64,000 nucleotides of DNA from Palsa-883 sp963847615 (GTDB lineage: Bacteria > Pseudomonadota > Alphaproteobacteria > Acetobacterales > Acetobacteraceae): the NCBI GenBank assembly GCA_963847615.1, contig CAWKAN010000025.1, positions 248,001 to 312,000 of the forward strand. Direction: 5' to 3'. Position 1 is the first letter of the stretch. The number at the start of each line of letters is the position of its first letter. This document shows, in pieces, positions 1 to 14,430 of this stretch. Below the pieces are notes generated by a model. It was not told where the DNA came from. It saw only the letters and a list, made by a program, of their open reading frames with translations, and did no database searches. A program made the translations under genes and the position numbers.

Positions 1-1
1 G

Positions 2-2458
<2,457 letters not shown>

Positions 2459-2476
2459 GATCCCGCAAGCAAGTGA

Positions 2477-2569
2477 CACCACAGAGGCACAGAGGAAACA
2501 AGGCGATCGACAGTGCTTCGCGCGAAGCGCCACCGACTTTCTTCTCCGTGTCTCAGAGCCTCTGTGGTG
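2477..2569. repeat. Inverted repeat in the rpoB-rpoC spacer
   Basis: The left arm at 2477-2495 reads CACCACAGAGGCACAGAGG. The right arm, ending at 2569, repeats it in inverse as CCTCTGTGGTG preceded by a diverged CTCCGTGTCTCAGAG. The arms are about 50 bases apart and would fold into a long imperfect stem in the rpoBC transcript. There is no U-tract, so it is not an obvious terminator. It resembles dispersed intergenic repeats seen in other proteobacteria. Confidence 0.65.
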
Positions 2570-2645
2570 AACCTTCCTTGCGGACGGCCATCCGCCCTGG
2601 CCTGCGCAGCGTGATCCATAAGCTGATCCAAAGGGTATCAGACGC

Positions 2646-6813
<4,168 letters not shown>

Positions 6814-6842
6814 CGCGCCGGCTTCAGGTTTTGCGGAGCGTG

Positions 6843-6879
6843 GGGCCGGTGGCGCGCTTGTGCCGCCGGCCCTTTTTTT
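6843..6879 (+). terminator. Intrinsic terminator of the rpoBC operon
   Basis: An 11-bp GC-rich stem (GGGCCGGTGGC at 6843-6853 pairing with GCCGCCGGCCC at 6862-6872, with one G-T wobble) and an 8-base loop are followed at once by seven T residues (6873-6879). It lies 30 bases after the rpoC stop. This is the clearest rho-independent terminator in the window. Confidence 0.92.
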
Positions 6880-7319
6880 GGCGCGGGCGCGCCGGCCTGC
6901 CATCCTGGGCGGGCATCATCCCGGGCAACGACCGCGTGATGGGCCTGCCGGGTCGGCTTGCCCGGCAGGTGGCGACGCGCACCGCGGTCGCACCGCCGCG
7001 ATGGGCTCGACCGGGCGGCTCGCAGTCCCTCGCGTGATTGACGACGATCGAACGATGATGCAAGCGTGGTCCGATGCACCATGGCAACCGCAACGCCACT
7101 GGCCGACGCGGCCGCGCGGGATCGGACGGGGCGCGATGGCGCCGCCGGGGGGGAGTTGCGCGATGGCCGGACGATCACGCAGGCTTCCGGGTGCCGTCGC
7201 CGCGCGTCGCGCCAGGCGCGCCAATGGCGGCGGCTTTCCTCGGGTGTCGTCGAAGCGGCCGCGATGCGACAGTTCCCGTGGCAGCCTGGACAACGCGCTG
7301 ACCCGGACCCCTCGCTCCG
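6880..7319. other. Non-coding spacer downstream of rpoC
   Basis: These 440 bases of GC-rich sequence lie between the rpoC terminator and the methyltransferase. Open frames here lack recognisable protein character and look like GC-driven chance frames. No repeat, RNA gene or clear promoter could be picked out. The promoter for the downstream gene presumably lies in its 3' part. Confidence 0.6.
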
Positions 7320-8477
7320 ATGAAGTTTGAACAGGTCCACCAGCTTCTGAGCGCCTATCGCACGCCGCAGGGGGAGAAGCTGCTGTTCCTGCTGCAGCCG
7401 GGCACGATGGAAAGCATCTACCACTGCGTGGTCAACTCGGGGCCCCGGGACTGCGTTGAACTTGGCACCGGCTACGGCGCGACGACCTGCGTGATCGCCG
7501 CGGCGCTGGACGAAATCGGCGGCGGCCAGGTGACCACCGTCAACATGCTGGTGCGCGAGCCGATCGGCGTGCACGTGCTGGCGCAGCACGTGGGCCTGGC
7601 GCGATACATCAACGTGATCGCCGACAGCGTGGGCTACAATTGGCACCTGGGGGACATCGTCGCCCGGCAGACCCGCGACGGCGTGTGCGCGCCATGCTTC
7701 GACTTCTGCTTCCTCGACGGCGCGCATGAATGGGGGGTCAACGCGCTGGCGACCTTCCTGGTCGCCAAGCTGCTCCGCCCGGGCGCGTGGCTGGCGCTCG
7801 ATGACCTGGATTTCAAGCTGCGCGGCTGCCAGCCGGGCTGGGAGACGGTGTTTGCCGGCCGCACCGACCAGGAGCTCGACGCCTTCCAGGTCGCCCGGGT
7901 GTACAATCTGGTGTTGCGCCAGCACCCCGACTTTGCCGATTTCGTGCTGACCGATGGCGGGCGCACCGGCTGGGCGCGGCGGAAACAGGGCGGGCCAGCG
8001 GCCTGGCAGCCGACCGGGCGGGTACTGGAGCCGGTCGCATTGGATTGGCAGGAGTCGTTCGCGGCCGAGGACATCATCCGGCGCGCGCAGCGTACCGAGG
8101 GGCTCACCGTCCGCAAGCAGGGCACCTGCATGGCGGTGCGTGCCGCCCGGCCCGATCCGTATTTCGTGCTGTGGAGCGACATCGGCGCCGGCCGGCCGGT
8201 TAACGTCGTGTCGCTGCGGCTCCGGCTGGTAGCCCCGGCCGAAGAGACGCTGCAGCTGTTCTGGATCGAAGCGGACATGGAGCACTTCACCGAGGCTTGC
8301 AGCGTTCGGCTGCGGATTGCGGCATCCGACGATTGGCAGGACATCACGGTGCGGCTCAACGGCCTGCCCGCGCCGCGACCCATCCGCGGGATCCGGTTCG
8401 ACCTGACCGACGGTCCGAGTTCCCTGCTATGGGAAAACCTGGCCGTCGGCGGTTGGCACCGGCGGGCCGCCGACTAG
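7320..8477 (+). CDS. Class I SAM-dependent methyltransferase-like protein with a C-terminal beta-rich domain
   Basis: The protein has 385 residues and starts at ATG 7320. The N-terminal half has a Rossmann methyltransferase pattern: motif I VELGTGYGATTCVIAAAL (about residues 41-58), an acidic end of strand 2, and an aromatic-rich LDGAHEW followed by LLRPGAWLALDDLD. This matches class I enzymes of the Methyltransf_24 type, often found with polysaccharide or cephalosporin-hydroxylase-like families. The last ~120 residues (from about 265) are beta-rich, with repeated DxxxVRLNG/RFDLTDGPSSLLWENLAVGGW text like a carbohydrate-binding or glycan-associated module. The substrate is unknown. It is followed after 424 bases by a glycosyltransferase on the same strand, so a role in cell-surface glycan decoration is a reasonable inference. 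Confidence 0.7.
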   Translation: MKFEQVHQLLSAYRTPQGEKLLFLLQPGTMESIYHCVVNSGPRDCVELGTGYGATTCVIAAALDEIGGGQVTTVNMLVREPIGVHVLAQHVGLARYINVIADSVGYNWHLGDIVARQTRDGVCAPCFDFCFLDGAHEWGVNALATFLVAKLLRPGAWLALDDLDFKLRGCQPGWETVFAGRTDQELDAFQVARVYNLVLRQHPDFADFVLTDGGRTGWARRKQGGPAAWQPTGRVLEPVALDWQESFAAEDIIRRAQRTEGLTVRKQGTCMAVRAARPDPYFVLWSDIGAGRPVNVVSLRLRLVAPAEETLQLFWIEADMEHFTEACSVRLRIAASDDWQDITVRLNGLPAPRPIRGIRFDLTDGPSSLLWENLAVGGWHRRAAD

Positions 8478-8901
8478 GGCCTCATGTCACGGGTTCTGCG
8501 GCGATATTGCGGTTCGCTTGCGGCCCTGCCAGAGACGGTCGGTGGGGTGTGGACCGGGCTGGTCGCACTCGGTCGATTGCCAGTGCCGTGGCTCGAACCG
8601 CCTGCTACGGCCGAAGGCGGACGGGGTGAAACGATGCGAGTAGACCGCACAGCCATCGTCGGCCAAAGCTGGCGTCGCGGACGGCGCCGTGCAGACGATG
8701 GTGTGCAGACGATGGTGTGAGATTGAGAGGGCCGGCTTACTGCCTTGCTGGCAGGCTGACGTATATGCGCGACTTGGACGATCACTCTTCATGGGGACAG
8801 GTGTGGAATGATTCCGGAGAAGGTTCATGGCAGTTGGGCCGGGTCGGGCCAGAGGCGGGCGATGGCTGACGGAGAGCCAGCGGTCGGTTGGGGAACCTGT
8901 G
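8478..8901. other. Spacer with a short tandem repeat
   Basis: These 424 bases lie between the methyltransferase and the glycosyltransferase. A perfect 14-bp unit, GTGCAGACGATGGT, occurs twice in tandem at 8689-8716. No convincing gene, terminator or promoter was found. The downstream frame is open from 8827, but its first 25 codons look non-coding. Confidence 0.55.
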
Positions 8902-10392
8902 ATGAAGTATGAGTACGCCTTGGTTGCGTGTGCACGGTGGGAGACCGATGCCATCGTTGAATGGGTTAGCTACCATCGAGCCGTGGGGTTCGAGCACATC
9001 TACCTCTATTGCAACGACGACGAACCGACTGCGCTGTATGAGTGCCTGATCCCATTTCTGCTCGGTCCCGATCCCTACGTGACGTTCGTATATTTTCCGT
9101 TTCGCGGCATGCAGAGGCAGATGTTCATGCATTTTCTGGAACATTTTTCCGAATCAACGGAATGGTTTATGTGCCTGGATATTGACGAATTCGTGTCCAT
9201 GCGCAACCACGCCAATATCTCGGAATTCATGCGATCCTATCGACTGGAGTGTGATGCGCTTTATCTGAATTGGATTATATTCGGAAATAATGGATTCGTC
9301 GAGAGGCCTGGTGGTAGCGTTCTTCTACAATATACGCGGCGAGAGAATTGCGTAAACCCTCATACAAAAATGATCAGCCGGCGCGCGGCGCTGGATGTAC
9401 CCCGCATCCTGGCGAAACCCCCGATAGCATTCTGGCACGATTGGGGCGAGGAAGTCGGACAGAGCCTCCGTCGCATCAATGTGCTCGGCGACAGCATGGT
9501 GTCGTACTACGATAATTTTCCGACCCAAGCACGCTCGTACCTCGACGCCGGGGACAGACAGGCGCGCATCCTCGAAACCGCTGTGATATATCACTATGCG
9601 TTCCGCTCCGAGCGTGACCTCGATCGGCGTATCCGGCGAGGAACCAATGGCGATTTCCGCAGTCAACTGGCCTTCAAGGGGGTAGTGGACGCCGGGTATG
9701 CCAAGTCATTCTTGCAGCATCACTCCAGCACCGAGGATACGCGCTTGCGAGACTACTGGAGCAGCATCCTCAATGGGGGTTGGCGGTCTTGCGTCGTCCC
9801 TCGTCCGCCTGGAGTGAATATCGCTTTGGGGAAGCGGGCAACGCAAAGCTCGATCTCCGAATGGTCCCGTGAGCCGACAGCCGAAGCCGATGCAGGTCGT
9901 GTCGTAAGCGGCGAGTTCTCCGGTTCTTGCAACAATCATACGGATTATGAGTTCCAGCCGTGGTGGCAGGTGGACCTGGGGGCACTCTTTAAGATACGGC
10001 AGATACGGGTCTACAATCGAATTGACCATCCTGACCTTCTGGCCCGTGCCAGCCGATTCGCGCTGGACACATCACAGGACGGCCTGATTTGGGAGACCGT
10101 ATTTCAGACCGAAGAAGCCAAACTGTTTGGCGGCACCGATGGGAACCCCTTGATATGGAATGATCCCGATCGGAGGGCAGCACGCTTTGTCCGGTTTCGG
10201 TTACTCGTTCAGCAATATCTGCATTTGGACCAGGTCGAAGTATACGGCGTGCCGCTCGCCGACACGGCGGAAACCGGGCCTGCGGCGCCGGCCACGCAAG
10301 CGGCGGTCGAGCCCGCGCCGGGTGCCGATCCGGCGACGGGGGAGGTAGCCCCGGTGGTGCACGTCGCCCGGCGTGGCGGCATCGCCGACTAG
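8902..10392 (+). CDS. Glycosyltransferase (GT92 / Glyco_tranf_2_4-like) fused to an F5/8 type C (discoidin) domain
   Basis: The protein has about 496 residues. The ATG at 8902 (MKYEYALVACARWET) was preferred over an in-frame start at 8827, because homology-like text begins here. Residues 1-290 match the GT92/DUF23 style: an N-terminal ARWETDAIVEWVSYHRAVG, then FEHIYLYCNDDEP, the DxD-like CLDIDEFV and a late HYAFRSERDLDRRIRRG. Residues about 310-450 form a discoidin domain: NIALGKRATQSS, WWQVDLGALFKIRQIRVYNRID and ARFVRFRLL end in DQVEVYG. The last ~45 residues are Pro/Ala-rich. It probably transfers a sugar at the cell surface, with the discoidin part binding glycan. The 3' half is clearly less GC-rich than its neighbours, a hint of lateral origin. 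Confidence 0.78.
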   Translation: MKYEYALVACARWETDAIVEWVSYHRAVGFEHIYLYCNDDEPTALYECLIPFLLGPDPYVTFVYFPFRGMQRQMFMHFLEHFSESTEWFMCLDIDEFVSMRNHANISEFMRSYRLECDALYLNWIIFGNNGFVERPGGSVLLQYTRRENCVNPHTKMISRRAALDVPRILAKPPIAFWHDWGEEVGQSLRRINVLGDSMVSYYDNFPTQARSYLDAGDRQARILETAVIYHYAFRSERDLDRRIRRGTNGDFRSQLAFKGVVDAGYAKSFLQHHSSTEDTRLRDYWSSILNGGWRSCVVPRPPGVNIALGKRATQSSISEWSREPTAEADAGRVVSGEFSGSCNNHTDYEFQPWWQVDLGALFKIRQIRVYNRIDHPDLLARASRFALDTSQDGLIWETVFQTEEAKLFGGTDGNPLIWNDPDRRAARFVRFRLLVQQYLHLDQVEVYGVPLADTAETGPAAPATQAAVEPAPGADPATGEVAPVVHVARRGGIAD

Positions 10393-10485
10393 AATCCGCT
10401 ACCTGGCCGCGCGGGCGATCGCCGCCAGCGTGCCCGGCTGCCGCCTCTCCGGCATCGTTGGTGCAACTTCCTTTCTGTAAATTGT

Positions 10486-10533
10486 CTGCCTGCTGCTGGG
10501 CTACGGACGGCCGCGCAGCCCGGCAGCAGGCAG
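10486..10533. terminator. Hairpin between convergent genes (candidate bidirectional terminator)
   Basis: CTGCCTGCTGCTGGGCT at 10486-10502 pairs with AGCCCGGCAGCAGGCAG at 10517-10533, a 17-base stem with one mismatch and a 14-base loop. It lies between the glycosyltransferase (+) and the convergent hydrolase (-). There is no long U-tract, so termination is an inference from strength and position. Confidence 0.55.
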
Positions 10534-10651
10534 CGGCTATCGAGAGGTGATTTCTTCGGTCCATGTCCACCCCCACGAAGGAGTTGACACCATGTCCCCA
10601 CGGGTAGAACTCCAGTTTTTGGGGGCCACCTCAGACCACAGGAAGCTCGGG

Positions 10652-11446
10652 CTACTGCGCCGGCAGCGCTTTCAGCCAGTCCAGCACCGCACTGGTCCCG
10701 GCCCCCGGCGTGTCGAGATGGGTCGCGTTGACCTGGACCAGCCGGTTCAACCGGTTGGCCGGCAGCCGGGCGAACAGCGCCGCGGCCTCGTCCTGCGTGC
10801 GGTCCATCGCGCCGGCGACCCAGATCAACGGCGGACGCACCCGCCCCAGCAGCGCGGCGAAGTCCGCCGGCCCGCCGCGCGCGAAGAAACTCAGATAGAT
10901 CGCCGCCGTGGTGGTGACGCTGAACGACCGGCCGACATTGGTGTCGGCGAAGCTGGCGCGCTGCCCGCCCTGGCCGGCGGCGAGCATCTGCTGCGCCTGC
11001 GCCACGCTGCGGGCGACGTTAGGATTGCGCAACATCTGCTCCGGCTGGGCGGCCGGGGCCAGCGCGATCACGCCAGCCAGCTCCGGGTGCTGCGCGGCAT
11101 AGGCGATCGCCGCATTGCCGCCGAGGCTTTGCCCAGCCACGACGATGCGGCGCGCGCCAGCGGCGCGTAGCGCGGCAACGGCGGTGTCGATCTCGCGCAG
11201 GCAGTCGGGGAAGGCCGCGTCGTAATTGCGGCTGCGCGACCAGCACATCGTGGGCGCCTGGACGGCGTAGCCGGCATTCTGCAGCGCCTGCAGGAACCCG
11301 GCGGTGGTGCGATCGCCGCCCATGCCTTGTTTGCCGTGCAGCACGACGATGCCGATGTCGGACCCGGCCCGGGCCATCGGCAATGCCAGCGCCAGCAGCG
11401 ACAGCAGAACAAAAGCTGCGGTCAGGCGACGCGGCCAGGCGGGCAT
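10652..11446 (-). CDS. Exported alpha/beta hydrolase (dienelactone-hydrolase-like)
   Basis: The protein has 264 residues. The first ~27 form a signal peptide (MPAWPRRLTAAF, a Leu/Ala core, then MARAG). The mature part begins with the first core strand IGIVVLHGKQG and carries the nucleophile elbow GQSLGG (about residues 104-109). A late Asp (WVAGAMDRTQ) and a His (NATHLDTP) are suitable for the catalytic triad. The length and the HGKQG oxyanion region fit small dienelactone-hydrolase-like esterases acting in the periplasm. The substrate cannot be told. It stands alone, convergent to the glycosyltransferase and divergent from the spacer with the composite repeat. Confidence 0.78.
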   Translation of the reverse strand: MPAWPRRLTAAFVLLSLLALALPMARAGSDIGIVVLHGKQGMGGDRTTAGFLQALQNAGYAVQAPTMCWSRSRNYDAAFPDCLREIDTAVAALRAAGARRIVVAGQSLGGNAAIAYAAQHPELAGVIALAPAAQPEQMLRNPNVARSVAQAQQMLAAGQGGQRASFADTNVGRSFSVTTTAAIYLSFFARGGPADFAALLGRVRPPLIWVAGAMDRTQDEAAALFARLPANRLNRLVQVNATHLDTPGAGTSAVLDWLKALPAQ

Positions 11447-11624
11447 GGCGGTTCCCCCATTGATGCACGGCTTGCGGATCGATCTATCCTAGAACTCAAT
11501 TCCAGGCACTGTCGCGGCATGATGGCGATGGGCAACCACGCGAATTTCGACTGATCCGGGCGGCCCCCGTGATGGCCGGCCTCCCCCCGGCCTTCGCCAT
11601 GGCGCGCGTTGTCCGGCGGCCGTG

Positions 11625-11850
11625 GGGCGATCGAGGGGACCATAAGCAAGTCGGGGCTTCGCCCCGGACCCCACCAAGGGGCGCTGCCCCTTGGAACCCT
11701 TCCCCTCCCCACACTCCCGGTCATGGAGTCCAGAGGCTCCGCCGGCGCCTGCCCCCGGGCACTTGACGGGGGGTGGGGGGTCCAGGGGGGCAACGCCCCC
11801 TGGCGGGGTTCGGGGCGGAGCCCCGACCTTCTTGCGTCCCCCGATCGCCC
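11625..11850. repeat. Composite palindromic repeat, copy 1 (shortened)
   Basis: The 493-base spacer 11447-11939 is dominated by this element. It is bounded by a short inverted repeat (GGGCGATCG / CGATCGCCC). It holds hairpin units CGGGGCTTCGCCCCG (11652), AAGGGGCGCTGCCCCTT, CCAGGGGGGCAACGCCCCCTGG and CGGGGCGGAGCCCCG (ending at 11825). Between them lie CCCCTCCCCACACTCCCGG and CATGGAGTCCAGAGGC, the same linkers as in the copies near 38.8 and 45.7 kb. The long central palindrome of those copies is represented here by one arm only, so this looks like a deleted derivative. The rest of the spacer holds nothing recognisable. Confidence 0.8.
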
Positions 11851-11939
11851 TGGCGCCACCGCCGGCGCGCGGGTTGGGGGTGGGGGCCGCTCTCCGCTAA
11901 GCTCGCCGCGGTCACATCGTGCCAGGGTGAGGGAACGTC

Positions 11940-13034
11940 ATGAAGATCACGAAAATCGTCACGCACATCCTGCGGATTCCCGAGGATGATCCGCTCGCCG
12001 ACATGCCGGAGGACGAGCACCGGCTGCGGCCCATCGTCACCCTGCAGATCCAGACCGACGCCGGGCTGGAGGGCATCGGCCTGACCTTCTACGGCGGCGC
12101 GATGACCGGCAGCCTGCGCACCGCGGTCGACGAACTGGGCGCGCTGCTGGTCGGCGAGGACCCGCTGCGCATCGAGGCGAACCTCCGCAAGCTGCGCGTG
12201 GCGGCGGGGGATTCCTGCGGCTCGGGCATCTTCACGCTGGCGCAATCGGCGATCGACCTGGCGCTGTGGGACATCAAGGGCAAGGCGCTGGAGCAGCCGC
12301 TGTGGAAGCTGCTCGGCGGGATGCGCGACCGGGTGCCGACCTACGCGTCGGGGTCGCTGCGGCGCGGGCTGACCGACCAGCAGGCGGCGACCGCGGCGCG
12401 CCGGCTGGTCAACAAGGGCTTCGTCGAGATGAAGACGCAGATGGCGCTGCCCGGCAATCCGACGCCGGCCGAGGAGGTGCGCCGGGTTCGTGTCGTGCGC
12501 GATGCGATCGGCCCCGACATCAAGCTGATGTGCGACATCAACCAGCGCTGGCGGGTCGAGCAGGCGATCGACATCGGCCGGCGCGCCGAGGATGTCGGCC
12601 TGTTCTGGCTGGAGGACGTCACCAGCTGCGACGACTACGCCGGGATCGCGCGGGTGAACCAGGCGTTGTCCACGCCGATCGCCGGCGGCGAGTATGTCTG
12701 GGGCATCGTGCCGTTCCGCCACATGATCGAGGCGCGCGCGGTCGATTACGTGATGATCGACCTGTGCCGGGTCGGCGGGGTGACGCAATGGCTGAAGGTC
12801 GCCGGCATGGCCGAGGCGTTCAACCTGCCGGTGGTCAGCCACGTGATCCCGGAGTTCCACGCGCAGTTGATCGCCGCGATCCCGAACGGACTGACGGTGG
12901 AATACATGCCGTGGATGCTGAAGCTGTTCCACGAGACGCCGAAGCTGGAGCAGGGGCACCTGGTAATGCCAACCACGCCGGGCCTCGGGCTGCGGTTCGA
13001 CGCGGCGCAGGTGGCGAAGTACCGCGCGGGGTAA
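11940..13034 (+). CDS. Mandelate racemase / muconate lactonizing enzyme family protein (enolase superfamily)
   Basis: The protein has 364 residues and starts at ATG 11940, with GTGAGGGAACGTC upstream as ribosome site. It has an N-terminal capping domain and a C-terminal (beta/alpha)7-beta barrel. The three expected metal ligands are visible: Asp199 (CDINQRW), Glu225 (WLEDV) and Glu251 (AGGEY). Lys165 (EMKTQ) sits on barrel strand 2, and His301 (VVSHVIPEFH) is a candidate general base. The enzyme should abstract the alpha-proton of a carboxylate, as a racemase, cycloisomerase or sugar-acid dehydratase. The sequence does not tell which. It is not in an operon: it follows the composite repeat and precedes a toxin-antitoxin pair. 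Confidence 0.88.
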   Translation: MKITKIVTHILRIPEDDPLADMPEDEHRLRPIVTLQIQTDAGLEGIGLTFYGGAMTGSLRTAVDELGALLVGEDPLRIEANLRKLRVAAGDSCGSGIFTLAQSAIDLALWDIKGKALEQPLWKLLGGMRDRVPTYASGSLRRGLTDQQAATAARRLVNKGFVEMKTQMALPGNPTPAEEVRRVRVVRDAIGPDIKLMCDINQRWRVEQAIDIGRRAEDVGLFWLEDVTSCDDYAGIARVNQALSTPIAGGEYVWGIVPFRHMIEARAVDYVMIDLCRVGGVTQWLKVAGMAEAFNLPVVSHVIPEFHAQLIAAIPNGLTVEYMPWMLKLFHETPKLEQGHLVMPTTPGLGLRFDAAQVAKYRAG

Positions 13035-13132
13035 TGGGGGGCCAGCGGCGGCGGCGTCGCCCCGGCGGACTGCTGGTTCGGGTCGCCTCGGCGCCGGCGC
13101 TGGCCGGTCCGGCTTGCCGCCGTCGGCGCTGA

Positions 13133-13154
13133 TTGCTATCAATATCAATAGCAA
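13133..13154. promoter_or_regulatory. Candidate operator of the toxin-antitoxin module
   Basis: An inverted repeat TTGCTAT (13133-13139) and ATAGCAA (13148-13154), spaced by eight bases, lies 22 bases before the antitoxin start. It stands out as AT-rich in a very GC-rich setting. Antitoxins of this type usually bind such a palindrome to repress their own operon. The assignment is from position and symmetry only. Confidence 0.55.
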
Positions 13155-13176
13155 CCTCCCGGGCGGAGCAACCTGG

Positions 13177-13443
13177 ATGCCCACCGAACAGCTTCTGCTG
13201 CGCCTGCCGGATGACCTGGTGCGGCGCTTCAAGCGGAGCGTCCCCAGCCGCCGGCGCAGTGCCTTCGTGCAGCAGCTGCTGGAGCAGGCGCTGCCCGCCG
13301 CGCAGGGCGACGACGATCCGCTCTACCAGGCGGCGCTGGCGGTGGAACAGGATGCGCGCCTCGCCGCGGAGATGGCGGCCTGGGAGACCGCGACCGTCGC
13401 CGACGGCCTGCGCGCCGCGCGCCCCCGCGCCCGGCGCCGCTAG
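13177..13443 (+). CDS. Antitoxin of a MazF/PemK-type module (ribbon-helix-helix-like)
   Basis: The protein has 88 residues. The start ATG at 13177 follows GGGCGGAG. It begins with MPTEQLLLRLPDDLVRRFKRSVPSRRRSAFVQQLLEQAL. This has the strand-helix-helix pattern of ribbon-helix-helix DNA-binding antitoxins: a short beta strand, then two helices with S-R-R-x-x-F-V. The C-terminal half is acidic and flexible (GDDDPLYQAAL, WETATVADGL), as expected for the part that wraps round the toxin. It ends in RAARPRARRR and its TAG abuts the toxin start at 13444, so the two are translationally linked. It should neutralise the downstream toxin and repress the operon through the palindrome at 13133. Confidence 0.8.
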   Translation: MPTEQLLLRLPDDLVRRFKRSVPSRRRSAFVQQLLEQALPAAQGDDDPLYQAALAVEQDARLAAEMAAWETATVADGLRAARPRARRR

Positions 13444-13800
13444 ATGGCACGCGCGCCGCGTGCCCGGCCGGCGGTCGGCGTCCAGCGCGGATCGGTCTGG
13501 TGGGTCGATCTCGATCCGACGCGCGGGGCGGAAATTCGCAAGACGCGGCCGGCGGTGGTGCTGAGCGCGGATGGCCTCAATCGCGCCCGCCGCACGGTGG
13601 TGGTGGTGCCGCTGTCGACCGGGCCGGAGCCGCATCCGCCGATCGTGGTGGCCACGCCCTCGGCCGGTGAGGGCGCGGTCGCGGTGTGCGATCAGCTACG
13701 GGCGGTGGACCAGGCGCGCCTCAGCCGGACCGGCGGCGCGTTGTCGCGGGACGATTTGCGGGCCGTCGAGGACGGGGTGCGCGCCGTGCTGCAACTCTGA
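13444..13800 (+). CDS. MazF/PemK-family endoribonuclease toxin
   Basis: The protein has 118 residues. After a basic leader it reads QRGSVWWVDLDPTRGAEIRKTRPAVVLSAD, the signature of the PemK/MazF fold (RGxVWxVxLdP, then K/R-x-R-P-x-vv). It is followed by VVVVPLSTG and a conserved C-terminal block AVCDQLRAVDQARL. Proteins of this family cleave mRNA at short specific sequences and stop growth when the antitoxin is lost. The conserved Arg in the TRP motif and the loop Ser/Thr residues are intact, so the toxin is probably functional. It starts one base after the antitoxin stop. Nothing follows on this strand. Confidence 0.9.
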   Translation: MARAPRARPAVGVQRGSVWWVDLDPTRGAEIRKTRPAVVLSADGLNRARRTVVVVPLSTGPEPHPPIVVATPSAGEGAVAVCDQLRAVDQARLSRTGGALSRDDLRAVEDGVRAVLQL

Positions 13801-13972
13801 CGGTTGCAGCTTGCCGAGCGGCGACGGTCGAGCGGATCACGGCCACCGCCGCGAGACCGGCGGCGCGGGCCGTGACCGCCACGCCGGGGATGCCCGACAG
13901 CGTAGCGCTCGCTCGGCTGGTCGCTCGGCGTCTCAGCTTGCCGCGCGCGCCGCCTTCCGGCCGCGCCAGGCG

Positions 13973-14404
13973 TCAGCCCGGATCGGCGCCCAACCCGGCG
14001 GCGGCGATGCCGGCCAGCGCCGCCGCCTCGTCGTTGTCGGAATTGTCGCCGGAAATCCCCACCGCGCCGATGATCGTCTTGTCCGCGTCACGGATCAGCA
14101 CGCCGCCCGGCACCGGGACCAGCGCGCCGCCCACCACATGGGTCACCGCGGCCATGAAATGCGGCCGCTCCTCCGCCCGCCTGCCCAGCGTGCGCGAGCC
14201 GATGCCCATCGCCAGCGCGCCATGCGCCTTGCCGTGCGCGATCTCGTAGCGGCGCAGGCTGGTGCCGTCCTCGGCGGCAAACGCCTTCGGCACGCCGCGC
14301 GCATCCAGCACCAGCACCGCCAGCGGCTGGAATTGCTGCGCCCGTGCATGCGCCAACGCGGCCGTGACGATGGTCTGCGCCTGGCTGAGCGTGAGTGCGG
14401 ACAT
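13973..14404 (-). CDS. HbpS/GlcG family (DUF336) protein
   Basis: The protein has 143 residues and starts at 14404 with an excellent ribosome site (GGAAGGAG). It matches the single-domain GlcG/HbpS family: MSALTLSQAQTIVTAALAHA, then LAVLVLDARGVPKAF, the HGKAHGALAMG helix and the glycine-rich PVPGGVLIRD...IIGAVGISGD near the C terminus. Members bind haem-degradation products or cobalamin-like cofactors, or sit beside catabolic enzymes with an unclear accessory role. It is the third gene of a minus-strand operon behind a dehydrogenase and a hydrolase, 26 bases after the hydrolase stop. Confidence 0.88.
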   Translation of the reverse strand: MSALTLSQAQTIVTAALAHARAQQFQPLAVLVLDARGVPKAFAAEDGTSLRRYEIAHGKAHGALAMGIGSRTLGRRAEERPHFMAAVTHVVGGALVPVPGGVLIRDADKTIIGAVGISGDNSDNDEAAALAGIAAAGLGADPG

Positions 14405-14430
14405 CGCTGCTCCTTCCGGTCGGTGGCCGT

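Noticed and set aside
8827..8901. Upstream start for the glycosyltransferase at 8827
   Set aside because: The extra 25 codons look like random GC-rich translation, and the family-like text begins with MKYEYALVACARWET at 8902.
10547..10680. A short plus-strand frame (MSPRVELQFLGATSDHRKLG) with a good AAGGAG upstream
   Set aside because: It soon runs into the 3' end of the convergent hydrolase and has no recognisable homology. It may be a remnant of a transposase end, but nothing supports this.
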